A stretch of 64,000 nt of DNA from Flavobacterium sp. ASV13 (GCF_000745775.1 NZ_JQJY01000010.1:1-64000), one strand, 5' to 3'. Numbered from the stretch's first letter, positions 25,880-36,268 are shown. The notes: generated from the letters alone by a model not told the origin. A program made the numbers and translations.

Positions 25880-28800
25880 TTACTTTACCAATACATTAAT
25901 TGTCTTTTTCTCACCATTTGATAAAGTCAGCAATACAACATAAATAGAAGTTTGTGAAGGTGCAATTATCTGATTCTGAGTTTTTATATTAGAAACAGTC
26001 TGAATCAATTTTCCGTTTATATCAAAAATATCAATAGTAGCACCTTTTAGTTGTGCTTCACTAAAATTACATTCTAAAGTAAATTCAGTAGACGCTTTTA
26101 CCGGATTCGGATATATTTTGATATTATTTGAAAACATTTTCCCAGTTATTTCAAACAAACAAGATTTAATTCTATTTCCGTCTTTATCAGTAGCAATAAC
26201 ATAGTAAGCGCCATTTAAAGCTTGATTTTCGTTGAAATACTGTCGAGTTGCACCTGAAATCGCTGTTCCGTTCTTATACCATTGCCAAGAAACAAAATCT
26301 TTATTTTTATTATCAAAGAAAAGAACATCCGACCAATGCTGCGCTATAAATCCGCCCTGTGTAACTTCTATAGGTTTTATAACCGCCACCGCTGGATTAT
26401 GATTTTGATCTCCAATCTGAGATGCTGTAATTGAAGTGCTTCCCGAATTTTTTATCGCTAAATTATTACCTGAAACCTCAGCGATATTACTATTCACAAC
26501 CGAATAAGTTATTGGCAATCCACTGTTTGATTCTGCAATAAGATTTATGTTGTTTTCGCTTTCACAGCCAAATTCTAAATCTTGATTCCACGTAATTAAT
26601 TGATCGGCTTTAGTGATTTCAAAAGCTGCACTTTCAAAAACAATTTTATAATTTTTGCCTGCATCAATTGTTCCAACGTTAATTTTGTACTTTCCAGCAT
26701 TTTCTCCAACTTCTCTTGAAAGATTTCCTGTTATAATTGCATTTGTATCACCATTTGCAAGTCCTGAAACGGTATATTTAAAAACTGGGTCAGTTGTATC
26801 AAAAACTTTCTGTTGTTCCGCTGAAGCAGTAATAGTAAGAGTGTATTTATCTGTGGTAAAACTAACTTCATTTCCGTAGGCTTCAAATCCATTACTGTTT
26901 ATCGCATAGGCTTTTACATAATAAATTGTATTTCCTTTTAAATTAGTCAACGTTGAGGTAATTGATCCTAATGAACTGCCAGCAATAATTTTATTATCTG
27001 TTAGCAGCGGATTTGATTTAAGCGAATAAACAAATCCTGTTTCAGTTAAACATTTTCCATCATTATTTTCCGAAGAAATTGTTCCAGAAATTACCGCTCC
27101 GGATACAGTTATATTTGTTGCAGCTAATGCGTTTACTGTAAATGGCGCAGGTTCTTCAATTACTACTGTTTTTGAGATTGAGCAAGAATTTGCATCGGTA
27201 ATTGTTATAGAATATGTTCCTGCTGTAAGTCCGCTTGCAGTGGCTTCATTTCCTCCTTCCGGTGACCATAAATAAGTATAAACTCCTTTTCCTCCGCTGA
27301 CATTTACAGATGCGGTTCCATCATTTCCACTATAGCAAGTTACATTCGTTTTTGAAGTTATAGCTTCAAGTAATGCTGGTTCAGTTATTGTAAAACTCTG
27401 TGTTGTTGTACAAGAATTTGCATCGGTAACGGTTACTGTATAAGTTCCAGCACTAAGTCCTGTTGCTGTTGCAGAATTTCCTCCAGATGGAGTCCACGCA
27501 TAAGTATAAGATCCAGTTCCTCCGCTTACGCCAACTGTAGCTGATCCTGTATTTGCACCATGACAGGCAATATTTGTTTGAGAAACAGCTGTCGCTGTAA
27601 GAACATTTGGTTCTATAATTGTAAAACTCTGCGTTGCTGTACAAGAATTTGCATCGGTTACTGTTACTGTATAAGTTCCGGCGCTAAGTCCTGTTGCCGT
27701 TGCTAAATTTCCTCCAGATGGAGCCCAAGAATAAGTATATCCTGGTTTTCCTCCGCTTACGCCAACTGTCGCCGATCCTGTATTTGCTCCGTGACAAGCG
27801 ATATTTGTTTGAGAAACGGCTGTTGCTATAAGAACATTTGGCTCTGTAATTGTAAAACTTTGAGTTGCCGTACAAGAATTTGCATCGGTAACGGTTACTG
27901 TATAAGTTCCGGCACTTAGTCCAGTTGCTGTTGCTGAATTTCCTCCAAATGGAGCCCAAGAATAACTGTATCCCGGTTTTCCTCCGCTTACGCCAACTGT
28001 AGCTGACCCTGTATTTGCTCCGTTACAAGCAATATTTGTTTGAGAAACTGCTGTTGCTGTAAGAACATTTGGCTCTGTAATTGTAAAACTCTGCGTTGCT
28101 GTACAAGAATTTGCATCGGTAATTGTTACTGTATAAATTCCTGCACCAAGTCCAGTTGCAGTTGCAGAAGTTCCACCAGATGGAGCCCATGCATAACTAT
28201 AAGATCCTGTTCCTCCGCTTACACTTACGCTTGCTGATCCTGTATTTGCTCCATTACATAATAAGTTAGTTTGAGATGGAGTAACTGTTAATGCAGAAGG
28301 TTCTGTAATTGTAAAGTTTTTTACAATCGAACAGCCATTCGCAGAAGTTATCGTAACACTATAATTACCTGCTGCAAGATTGCTTGCAGTATTGCTTGAA
28401 CCACCAGTTGGTGCCCAAACATAAGTAAAAGGACCTGGCGCTCCAGATGGAACTACCGAAGCAGAACCCGTGTTGGCGCCATTACATAAAATATCGTTTT
28501 TACTTGTTGTAGCAATTAAGGTATTGGTTGTATTAATTAAAAAGGTTTTAGTAATTGTACATCCATTACTATCTGTAATTAAGCATGAATGGCTGCCATT
28601 ATTTAATCCCGTTGCTATTGCTGTTGTTTGGCCAGAAGGTGACCATAAATAAGTATAAGGACCTACACCTCCACTAACATTAACAGCTGCTTGTCCACCT
28701 GTCATACAAGTTGCATCTATTTGACTTGTTGTAGCGCTTAATATGGCAGGTTCATCAATTCTGATTGATCTAGTTACGAAACAACCATTAGAATCTGTAA

Positions 28801-31800
28801 TTTTACAGCTGTAGGTTCCCGTTACAAGACCAGTTGCAGTTGCTGCAGTACCGCCCGAAGGTGACCATAAATAAGAATATATACCAGTACCGCCTGAAGG
28901 AACTACTGTTGCTGTTCCGGTTGCTCCACCATTACATAATATATCTGTATGAGAAATTGATGCTGTTAAAACAGATGGCTCGTCTATCGTAACGCTAGCT
29001 ATGTATACACATGTATTTCCATCTTGAATTGTTACAGTATAATTTCCTTTAGAAAGCCCTGATGCAGTAGCAGCATTCCCTCCGGTAGGTGACCAAGAAT
29101 AAGAATATGAACCAGCTCCACCAGAAGCAGTTACAGTTGCAGAACCATTTGTTCCTCCATTACACGAAACATCTACTTTTGTTATTGTACCAGATATTTT
29201 AGTCGGAGTTGCAACAGTAACAGTTTTTGTCAATGTACACCCTTTTGAGTCTGTTATTGTACAAGTATAATCTCCGGCACTAAGTCCTGTTGCTGTTGCT
29301 GAAGTTCCGCCATATGGAGACCATGAATAAGAATAATTTGGACTTCCTCCTGATACGCTTACACTCGCGCTCCCATTTCCTCCACCAAAACAACTAACTC
29401 CAACTGATGCCGTTGTTGCTGAAAGACCTGACGCTGGCTGATTGATAGTGAAACCTTGGGTTGTTGTACATCCATTACTGTCGGTTACAGTTACTGTATA
29501 AGTTCCTGAAGCTAATCCTGAAGCTGTAGCTCCTGTTCCTCCAGAAGGTGCCCAAGAATAAGAGTAAGAACCAGTTCCTCCAGTTACATTTACAGTAGCT
29601 GAGCCGGTTGCTTCTCCGTGGCAATTTATATTGACAATTGTTCCTTGAGAAGCGGTTAATGGATTTACAGGTTCTGTAATAGTAAAACTCTGCGTTGCGG
29701 TATATGCATTGGCATCGGTCACTGTTACTGTATATGTTCCTGCGTTGAGACCTGTTGCTGTTGCTGAAGTTCCGCCAGAAGGTGACCAAGAATAAGAATA
29801 TAAACCTGTTCCTCCAGTTACACTCACTGTTGCTGATCCTGTCGCCGCTCCATGACAGGCAATATTTGTCTGAGAAACTTTCGATGCTATAAGTTCATCT
29901 GGTTCTGTGATAGTAAAACTCTGTGTTGCAGTACATGTATTATCATCGGTCACTGTAACCGTATAACTTCCTGCGCTAAGACCTGTTGCTGTTGCTGAAG
30001 TTCCGCCAGATGGAGCCCACGAATAATAATATGGGCCTGTTCCTCCGGTCACATTTACTGTTGCCGATCCTGTCGCTGTTCCACGACTAGCAATATTTGT
30101 CTGAGAACCTTTTGACGCTACAAGTTTATCTGGTTCTGTAATAGTAAAACTCTGCGTTGCCGTACAAAAATTTGTATCAGTTACTGTTACAGTATATGTA
30201 CCTGCTGCAAGCCCGGTTGCTGAGGCATTTGTTCCACCCGAAGGAGACCATTGATAGGTATAATTTCCTGCACCGCCTGTTACAGATGCAATAGCTGAAC
30301 CATTGGCTGTTCCCTTGCAGGATGCATTTGTTTGTGACGGAGTAATAACGATAGTATTGGGTTCTGTAATAATGAAATTCTGCGTAGCTGTACAATTGTT
30401 ATCATCAGTCACAGTTACGGTATAATTCCCCGTAGAAAGCCCTGAAGCTGTTGCATCACTTCCGCCAGAAGGCGACCATGAATATCTGTAAGTTCCTGTT
30501 CCTCCGCTTGCACTAACAGTTGCTAATCCCGTCGATGCTCCATGACATGCAACATTTGTTTGAGCAGCTGCTGTTGCAGTTAGAACATTTGGTTCTGTAA
30601 TTGTAAAGCTTTTAGTTATTGAATTATAATTTGCATCGTAAACATATACTGTGTAAGTTCCAGCATAAAGATGAGAGGCTGTTGTACCAGTTTCGCCTGA
30701 AGGATACCAATAATATGAATATGGGGCTGTTCCACCAGTTGCGTTTATTGTTATTGATCCTGTATTTGCTCCATTACAGTCAATATTATGTTGCGAAACT
30801 AATGTTGCTTCAAGTACTTCTGGTTCTGTAATAGTAAAACTATGTGTGGCTGTACAATTATTTGCATCCGTGACGGTTACTTTATACGTTCCCGCATCAA
30901 GATAATAAGCTTCTCCATTAATTGCAATTGGTACAGATGGTGACCATGAATAAGAATATGGTCCCATTCCTCCGGTTACCATCGCACGAGCATAACCATC
31001 TCTTCCACCAATGTAAGATATATTGGATTGCGATGGAACAATGGTCATAGGATCGGGCTGCGAAATTGTATATGTATTAGTTTTTGCGCAACCATTTGGA
31101 CTGGTAATAGTTAACGTATAATCTCCCGCTACTAGTCCTGTTCTATCTTTTGTTGTTATGCCGTCACCCCAATTATAGGTATATGTTCCATTTGTTTGAC
31201 TTGGTAAAGTGATCGCGCCATTACTTCCACCATTGCATGATACATTGGTAATAACTCCTGTAGGTTGAATCATAGTGAATTGAATATTTCCTCTAGACTG
31301 ACCTTTATCTTCAGCAATTTGGAATTCAACTCTGCTGTTACTATCTAAAAAACCTTCCCAAACCTTTGCATGCGATTCACAACAATTATCATCACCAAAA
31401 ACTAAAACACCATCAATATATAATCTCACCCAATCATCATGCATTGGTATATCGATTTTATAATATCCGCATGGAAATCCTTGTCTTTTTGCACTCCAAG
31501 AATGATCATCACCATTTACCCTGCAACCTTGATAACCCGTAACTGAAGATGGGACATCATAATCTTCAAAATAATCTTCAGAATTAAAACTTAAAGTATT
31601 AGCTGTAAAATAACCCGAATAATCCTGTCCCCATGCACTTCTACTAACAACTCCCTTATTCCAAGCATACACATTCCAAATATTATTACCATAAACGGAA
31701 GCATCACCTACCGGAGTTGTAGCCCCTAAAATAATATCTACACTGCCTGTAGTTGTGCAATGTGTTTGATTGTCTGTTACAGTTACCGTATAAGTTCCTG

Positions 31801-32251
31801 CTAAAAGCCCAGTTACCGATTGTGTGGTTTGTACTGTTGGTGTGTTCCATTTATAACTATAATTTCCGGAACCTCCTTTAACTGCGACAGTTGCCGAGCC
31901 AGTTGCGGTTCCTGCGCAAGAGGCATTCGTTTGTACTGCTATTGCTTTTTCTTTCCCAGAACATTGTCCTATGGATATATTTGCATAAGCAATATTATAA
32001 TGTGAATCTGTTACAGTTACTGAATAATATCCTGCACTTAAATTAGATATTGTTTGAGTTGCTTCTCCATTTGACCAAGAATAAGTGTAAGGAGGATAAA
32101 GTCCATCAACAATATTAGCAGTAATCGAACCAGTTGACGAAAGAGAAGTTATGTCTGTCTTAGTTAAATCAACTCTCATTTGTCCAAACATACTGGATGA
32201 AACAAAAAGAATAATTGAAAATGTGAAAATTAAAAGTAATTTTTTCTTCAT
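25880..32251 (-). CDS. Giant SprB-repeat cell-surface adhesin, type IX secreted
   Basis: A 2,123-residue secreted protein. Signal peptide (1-23); two divergent SprB-type repeats (about 24-175); a PA14-like beta-sandwich with GFPCGYYKIDIPMHDDWVRL and a CCESH motif (about 176-330); eighteen further SprB repeats of about 77 residues (about 330-1701; pattern C-x-G...GSATV...GG...YSYSW-PSGG...AGTYTVTVTD...FTITEP). Then come an FN3-like domain (1703-1798), an MBG-like domain (1800-1890), two Ig-like domains and a C-terminal type A type IX secretion sorting domain starting IKIYPNPV (about 2042-2123). SprB is the gliding-motility adhesin of Flavobacterium; this is a shorter relative, so a role in adhesion or gliding is inferred. 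Confidence 0.9.
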   Translation of the reverse strand: MKKKLLLIFTFSIILFVSSSMFGQMRVDLTKTDITSLSSTGSITANIVDGLYPPYTYSWSNGEATQTISNLSAGYYSVTVTDSHYNIAYANISIGQCSGKEKAIAVQTNASCAGTATGSATVAVKGGSGNYSYKWNTPTVQTTQSVTGLLAGTYTVTVTDNQTHCTTTGSVDIILGATTPVGDASVYGNNIWNVYAWNKGVVSRSAWGQDYSGYFTANTLSFNSEDYFEDYDVPSSVTGYQGCRVNGDDHSWSAKRQGFPCGYYKIDIPMHDDWVRLYIDGVLVFGDDNCCESHAKVWEGFLDSNSRVEFQIAEDKGQSRGNIQFTMIQPTGVITNVSCNGGSNGAITLPSQTNGTYTYNWGDGITTKDRTGLVAGDYTLTITSPNGCAKTNTYTISQPDPMTIVPSQSNISYIGGRDGYARAMVTGGMGPYSYSWSPSVPIAINGEAYYLDAGTYKVTVTDANNCTATHSFTITEPEVLEATLVSQHNIDCNGANTGSITINATGGTAPYSYYWYPSGETGTTASHLYAGTYTVYVYDANYNSITKSFTITEPNVLTATAAAQTNVACHGASTGLATVSASGGTGTYRYSWSPSGGSDATASGLSTGNYTVTVTDDNNCTATQNFIITEPNTIVITPSQTNASCKGTANGSAIASVTGGAGNYTYQWSPSGGTNASATGLAAGTYTVTVTDTNFCTATQSFTITEPDKLVASKGSQTNIASRGTATGSATVNVTGGTGPYYYSWAPSGGTSATATGLSAGSYTVTVTDDNTCTATQSFTITEPDELIASKVSQTNIACHGAATGSATVSVTGGTGLYSYSWSPSGGTSATATGLNAGTYTVTVTDANAYTATQSFTITEPVNPLTASQGTIVNINCHGEATGSATVNVTGGTGSYSYSWAPSGGTGATASGLASGTYTVTVTDSNGCTTTQGFTINQPASGLSATTASVGVSCFGGGNGSASVSVSGGSPNYSYSWSPYGGTSATATGLSAGDYTCTITDSKGCTLTKTVTVATPTKISGTITKVDVSCNGGTNGSATVTASGGAGSYSYSWSPTGGNAATASGLSKGNYTVTIQDGNTCVYIASVTIDEPSVLTASISHTDILCNGGATGTATVVPSGGTGIYSYLWSPSGGTAATATGLVTGTYSCKITDSNGCFVTRSIRIDEPAILSATTSQIDATCMTGGQAAVNVSGGVGPYTYLWSPSGQTTAIATGLNNGSHSCLITDSNGCTITKTFLINTTNTLIATTSKNDILCNGANTGSASVVPSGAPGPFTYVWAPTGGSSNTASNLAAGNYSVTITSANGCSIVKNFTITEPSALTVTPSQTNLLCNGANTGSASVSVSGGTGSYSYAWAPSGGTSATATGLGAGIYTVTITDANSCTATQSFTITEPNVLTATAVSQTNIACNGANTGSATVGVSGGKPGYSYSWAPFGGNSATATGLSAGTYTVTVTDANSCTATQSFTITEPNVLIATAVSQTNIACHGANTGSATVGVSGGKPGYTYSWAPSGGNLATATGLSAGTYTVTVTDANSCTATQSFTIIEPNVLTATAVSQTNIACHGANTGSATVGVSGGTGSYTYAWTPSGGNSATATGLSAGTYTVTVTDANSCTTTQSFTITEPALLEAITSKTNVTCYSGNDGTASVNVSGGKGVYTYLWSPEGGNEATASGLTAGTYSITITDANSCSISKTVVIEEPAPFTVNALAATNITVSGAVISGTISSENNDGKCLTETGFVYSLKSNPLLTDNKIIAGSSLGSITSTLTNLKGNTIYYVKAYAINSNGFEAYGNEVSFTTDKYTLTITASAEQQKVFDTTDPVFKYTVSGLANGDTNAIITGNLSREVGENAGKYKINVGTIDAGKNYKIVFESAAFEITKADQLITWNQDLEFGCESENNINLIAESNSGLPITYSVVNSNIAEVSGNNLAIKNSGSTSITASQIGDQNHNPAVAVIKPIEVTQGGFIAQHWSDVLFFDNKNKDFVSWQWYKNGTAISGATRQYFNENQALNGAYYVIATDKDGNRIKSCLFEITGKMFSNNIKIYPNPVKASTEFTLECNFSEAQLKGATIDIFDINGKLIQTVSNIKTQNQIIAPSQTSIYVVLLTLSNGEKKTINVLVK
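27148..31264 (-). repeat. Tandem 231-bp repeats encoding SprB modules
   Basis: Eighteen in-frame copies of a unit of about 231 bp (77 codons). Three consecutive junctions fall at 27609, 27840 and 28071, exactly 231 bp apart. Copies between about 27380 and 28300 are nearly identical at DNA level, while those at the start of the array have diverged. This points to recent duplication or gene conversion near the 3' end of the array. Such arrays can change copy number and are prone to assembly collapse. Confidence 0.88.
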
Positions 32252-32277
32252 ATTTTGGGGTTAGTTTAATTTGTACA

Positions 32278-32305
32278 CAAAATTAGATAAGCGAACAAGC
32301 TCAAA
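32278..32305 (-). promoter_or_regulatory. Candidate promoter of the adhesin gene
   Basis: The minus strand carries TAATTTTG (32278-32285) and an upstream TTTTG (TTTG at 32302-32305) with a 16-base spacer, close to the Bacteroidota -33/-7 pattern. The leader to the ATG at 32251 would be about 20 bases. Confidence 0.45.
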
Positions 32306-32393
32306 AGCACTCCAAAAAGTTTTGATCAAGAAAATCTATAGCCCAAAAAGTTTTTTTTGGGAAGAAAAAAATAGGAAAAGAAAAAATTAGATT

Positions 32394-33509
32394 CTAAACT
32401 GCAATATCAAATTCCTGTTTTTGCAGTTCTGATGGAAGGATATTATGGTATTTTTTAAAAGCTGCTGTAAATTTGCTGGTATTTTCGTAACCGAACTTAT
32501 ACGAAATCTCTTTTATCAAAAGTTTGTTTTCGATAATAAGTTCTTTAGCCAATATCATCTGTTTTTCCTGAAAATACTTGTAGATTGGCTTTCCAAAAAA
32601 CTGTTTAAATTCAGACTTAAGCTTACTTTCTGAAATTTTAAATTTTTCAGCCAAGAAATCAATTCCTGGAAATTTATCATAAAGATTACTCGTCAAATAA
32701 TTTTCAACTTTATTGATGCTGAATTTATTTTCATAATCAATTGCAAAATGTTTTTCAAACACTTGCTGATCTCTACAAGTTCTTAAAAAACCGAAAATAA
32801 GATTTAAAGTACAGAGTTTAAATTGAAGAAAATCAATATGACTCGCTTCATTATTCATATTCATAACCTCATCAAAAATACCGAAGTTTTTCACCAGCTC
32901 ATCCTTCTCATCAACAGGCCAAGCAATATAAGGCTGATCAGACATTATAAATTTATCCAATCCAGCTTCTGAGAACAAACTATTTTGAAGCAAGTTTTTT
33001 TGTAGCCATTCTTCATTAAAATACAAAGTAATGTATTTGTTATTTGCTCCTTTAAAATTTACATCGCAATTACGTTCTTTTGGCTTAAAGAATGTCCAGC
33101 TATAATTTGCAAAACATAATTGCTTTTCACAAATTTTAAGATCGATTATTGGCTGACTTGTCACATTATTAAGACTAAGCATATAGTAGCCTTTATCCTC
33201 AATTTTCATTTCTGCCGGGTCATCATAAACGAGGTCAAAAGCTACATTAGTTTTATACCTCATTTTAGAATAAATAACCCAAAGTCCTTCTTCTAATTTT
33301 TGATAATTGAAGCCTCCCGAACAAAATGGCGTGTTAGCGTAAACACTCTGTTTTACTCTATCATGCTTCATAAAAGGGTAATTGGCTAAACTCTCCACAA
33401 GATCTTCTGGAGTTTTACTGCTGTAAGGAAGATGATAGAAGCCGTTGCTGTACGTAAAAAAGTACTGCTTAAACTGGTTCAACCATTTTTTTAGTGTTTG
33501 TTGGAGCAT
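32394..33509 (-). CDS. AraC-family transcriptional regulator
   Basis: A 371-residue cytoplasmic DNA-binding protein. The C-terminal about 100 residues form the AraC double helix-turn-helix (GIDFLAEKFKISESKLKSEF and IKEISYKFGYENTSKFTAAF, the two recognition units; then LPSEL). The N-terminal about 260 residues should sense a ligand but match no domain I can name; the HLPYSS and FCSGGFNYQKLEEGLWVIYS segments resemble PchR-like regulators. It lies between the adhesin operon, which it follows in orientation, and the divergent GH9 gene at 33801. It is a candidate regulator of either. A good promoter is visible directly upstream. Confidence 0.88.
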   Translation of the reverse strand: MLQQTLKKWLNQFKQYFFTYSNGFYHLPYSSKTPEDLVESLANYPFMKHDRVKQSVYANTPFCSGGFNYQKLEEGLWVIYSKMRYKTNVAFDLVYDDPAEMKIEDKGYYMLSLNNVTSQPIIDLKICEKQLCFANYSWTFFKPKERNCDVNFKGANNKYITLYFNEEWLQKNLLQNSLFSEAGLDKFIMSDQPYIAWPVDEKDELVKNFGIFDEVMNMNNEASHIDFLQFKLCTLNLIFGFLRTCRDQQVFEKHFAIDYENKFSINKVENYLTSNLYDKFPGIDFLAEKFKISESKLKSEFKQFFGKPIYKYFQEKQMILAKELIIENKLLIKEISYKFGYENTSKFTAAFKKYHNILPSELQKQEFDIAV

Positions 33510-33517
33510 TTCAAAGT

Positions 33518-33548
33518 CAAAGATAAAATTTATTTAAATTTTACCAAA
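33518..33548 (-). promoter_or_regulatory. Promoter of the AraC regulator gene
   Basis: The minus strand shows TTTG (33545-33548), a 19-base spacer and TATCTTTG (33518-33525), an exact match to the TTTG-N19-TAnnTTTG Bacteroidota promoter. The -7 box ends only 8 bases before the annotated ATG at 33509, so the mRNA should be leaderless or nearly so. Confidence 0.65.
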
Positions 33549-33800
33549 TCATCATAAAATTAAAATCTAAATAAAGTACTCTTCAATAAAATAGTTAATG
33601 AAAAGTTGATCTTTTATAATTCAATCTTCGAAGATGAATAAGACACCATTTGTACTATATTATGCTTCAAATTTGTTATTCTGATTATTAGTATCAAACT
33701 ACATTTACAAGTTTAATGCTATTATTTGACCCTCCAACAAATTAACATTCAATCATTTACACTCACTACAAAATACGAATCAAAATAATCTAAAAGAATA

Positions 33801-36254
33801 ATGAAAAATAATGCGCTTATTGTTTTTGTGTTAATAGCCACGATGCTACAAATAAAAATGAATGGACAAAATTTAAAACTTCATCCAAAGGGTTATTTTA
33901 CTACCCGCGGATTAGATGTAACCGTCTTTGACGATATATATCCCGATGGGCATCAAACAGGTGTTACGATGATTCAACATGGAGAGCGCGTTATGGCAAA
34001 TGGAGATTTACGCCTTGAAATTTCACCTGGTCAATGGTCGCCTGTGCCGAAGGAAGTAGAAAAAAAGATAGATTCTGGCTCTAATACAATTTCTCAGACA
34101 TTATCTTATCCGGACGAATCTAAAAATCGTATTGGTTTTAATCCAATTGAATATCCCGATTTAAAATTAAAATACAAGGTAAATGTAACGCCAAGAGACG
34201 GTAATAATTTTAGAATTACGGTTGATCTGGAAAATAATTTAGATGCAAAATGGCTGGGGAAAATTGGGTTTAATATCGAATTATTTCCGGGCGAGTTATT
34301 TGGAAAATCTTATATCTGCGATGGAAATTTCGGAATTTTCACCCATTCTCCTTATGGGCCTCTTCAATCACAAATGGATGGACAGAATCTTGGCACTCCT
34401 CTCTGTAAAGGAAAAAAAATCACAATTGCCCCTGAAAGCGATTTATCGAGAGTAACGATTCAGTCTAATTTAGAAGACATTGCATTATGGGACGGAAGAA
34501 TCAATCATAATAATGGATGGTTTATTATCCGTGCTCCTATTGCTGCAACATCAGGAAAAAGGGTTATTGATATTGTTGTTTCTCCAAATGTAATTCCAAA
34601 TTGGACATACAAGCCAATTGCTCAGGTTTCGCAAGTTGGTTATTATCCAACACAATCTAAAGTAGCTATTTTGGAAACAGATCCAAATGATACTGAACCT
34701 TCTGAAGTAATTTTGATCAAACATGACGAGTTTGGCAAGAAAAACATCAAAACTATAAAACCGAAAAAATGGGGCGACTTTTTAAGATATAATTATTACC
34801 AAATAGACTTTTCTGAAATAAAGGAAGAAGGAATGTATACATTAAGCTATAAAGGAAATGAAACTTCTCCCTTCCAAATAAGCAAAAAGCTTTATGATAG
34901 AAATGTTTGGCAACCTATTCTCGAATACTTTTTACCTGTTCAAATGTGTCACGTGAGAGTGAATGAAAAGTACCGAATTTGGCATAACTTCTGTCATTTA
35001 GATGATGCTCAAATGGCACCAACGAATCTTAATCATTTTGATGGCTATGTTCAGGGGCCCTCAACACTTACAAAATATAAATCGAATGAAGTTGTTCCGA
35101 ATTTAAACCAAGGCGGATGGCACGATGCCGGAGACGATGACTTAAGAGTAGAATCTCAAATAGGAACGGTATGGAATCTGGCACTCATGTTAGAGGAGTT
35201 TAATATTGAATCTTATGATGCTACAAGTATTGATATAGATAAGAGAATTGTTGAAATTCACCAGCCCGATGGCAAATCTGATGCATTACAGCAAATGGAA
35301 CACGGACTCGCGTCTATATTGGCAGGTTATCGTTCTATGGGACGTTTGTATCGAGGAATTATTACTAATGATTTAAAACAATATGTACTTCTTGGAGATT
35401 TTGGAGGAGTTACTGATAACAAATGGACCGCAAATCCAAGTGGTAAAGATGATGATAGATGGGTTTTTACCGAAGACAATCCTGATCGGGAATTGTATGT
35501 CGCGGCCGGACTTGCAGCTTCGTATAGGGTTTTAAAAAACAGTAATCCAAAATTAGCTAGAGAATGTCTGGAAATATCCAAGGCATTATATAAAACGTCT
35601 TTTGCAAAATCAAAAAGAGCGGAAAGTAAAATAACATTGCTTGTTGAATTGGCGCAGGCCACTAACGAAGCAAACTACATTAATCAAATTATCGATTTAC
35701 AAGGAGATGTTTTAAAAGATTTCGAAAATTTAGGATGGAGAGTTGGAAGAATAAAACATCTTATTAAAGAGAAATCCTTCCTTGACAAGTTGAATTCTGA
35801 GGCACAAAAATGGAGTGTAAAAACCAAAAACAATTCCCTTAAAGATTCTCCGTACGGAGTTCCTTATACGCCTAATATTTGGGGAGCTGGATGGACTTTG
35901 CAGGAGTTTGGTGTACAGCAATATTATTTTTCGAAATCATGGCCAGAGTTTGCCAACTATGAAGTATACAGTAACGCTTTAAATTTCATACTTGGAGTTC
36001 ATCCGGGTAATAATACAGCTTCTTTTGCTTCGGGAATTGGATCTAATTCAGTATTGGTAGCGTATGGTATGAATCGCGCAGATTGGTCTTATATTCCGGG
36101 CGGAGTTACTTCGGGTACGGCGCTTATTAGGCCAAACTTGCCTGAGCTAAAAAAATGGCCTTACTTTTGGCAGCAAACAGAATATGTTATGGGTGGCGGC
36201 TCTACTGATTTTATGTTTTTAGTACTCGCAGTTCAAAAACATTTCGGGAATTAA
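33801..36254 (+). CDS. Glycoside hydrolase family 9 (cellulase/beta-glucanase)
   Basis: An 817-residue exported enzyme that hydrolyses beta-1,4-linked glucans with inversion. It has a signal peptide (1-22), a long N-terminal beta-rich region (about 25-265), a CelD_N Ig-like domain (about 270-360, IAQVSQVGYYPTQSKVAI) and the (alpha/alpha)6 GH9 domain (about 365-815). The catalytic aspartates lie in GGWHDAGDDD (near residue 438) and the general acid is probably the Glu of WQQTEYVMGGGSTDF (near 792). GVHPGNN replaces the usual NPLGR-type loop. It is divergent from the AraC gene and convergent with the esterase at 36335. It resembles the second GH9 in the locus (37524-40097) along its length. Confidence 0.9.
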   Translation: MKNNALIVFVLIATMLQIKMNGQNLKLHPKGYFTTRGLDVTVFDDIYPDGHQTGVTMIQHGERVMANGDLRLEISPGQWSPVPKEVEKKIDSGSNTISQTLSYPDESKNRIGFNPIEYPDLKLKYKVNVTPRDGNNFRITVDLENNLDAKWLGKIGFNIELFPGELFGKSYICDGNFGIFTHSPYGPLQSQMDGQNLGTPLCKGKKITIAPESDLSRVTIQSNLEDIALWDGRINHNNGWFIIRAPIAATSGKRVIDIVVSPNVIPNWTYKPIAQVSQVGYYPTQSKVAILETDPNDTEPSEVILIKHDEFGKKNIKTIKPKKWGDFLRYNYYQIDFSEIKEEGMYTLSYKGNETSPFQISKKLYDRNVWQPILEYFLPVQMCHVRVNEKYRIWHNFCHLDDAQMAPTNLNHFDGYVQGPSTLTKYKSNEVVPNLNQGGWHDAGDDDLRVESQIGTVWNLALMLEEFNIESYDATSIDIDKRIVEIHQPDGKSDALQQMEHGLASILAGYRSMGRLYRGIITNDLKQYVLLGDFGGVTDNKWTANPSGKDDDRWVFTEDNPDRELYVAAGLAASYRVLKNSNPKLARECLEISKALYKTSFAKSKRAESKITLLVELAQATNEANYINQIIDLQGDVLKDFENLGWRVGRIKHLIKEKSFLDKLNSEAQKWSVKTKNNSLKDSPYGVPYTPNIWGAGWTLQEFGVQQYYFSKSWPEFANYEVYSNALNFILGVHPGNNTASFASGIGSNSVLVAYGMNRADWSYIPGGVTSGTALIRPNLPELKKWPYFWQQTEYVMGGGSTDFMFLVLAVQKHFGN

Positions 36255-36268
36255 ATTTACGCAAAAAC

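Noticed and set aside
27148..31264. Regular repeats as a possible CRISPR array
   Set aside because: Units are 231 bp, in frame, protein-coding and not separated by unique spacers.
26655..32005. Several open frames of 60-104 codons on both strands inside the adhesin gene
   Set aside because: They follow the 231-bp repeat period and low-complexity repeat translation, and lie wholly within a 2,123-codon frame; shadows of the repeat array.
35327..35921. Minus-strand frames of 63 and 111 codons within the first GH9 gene
   Set aside because: Antisense to the GH9 catalytic domain; no independent signals.
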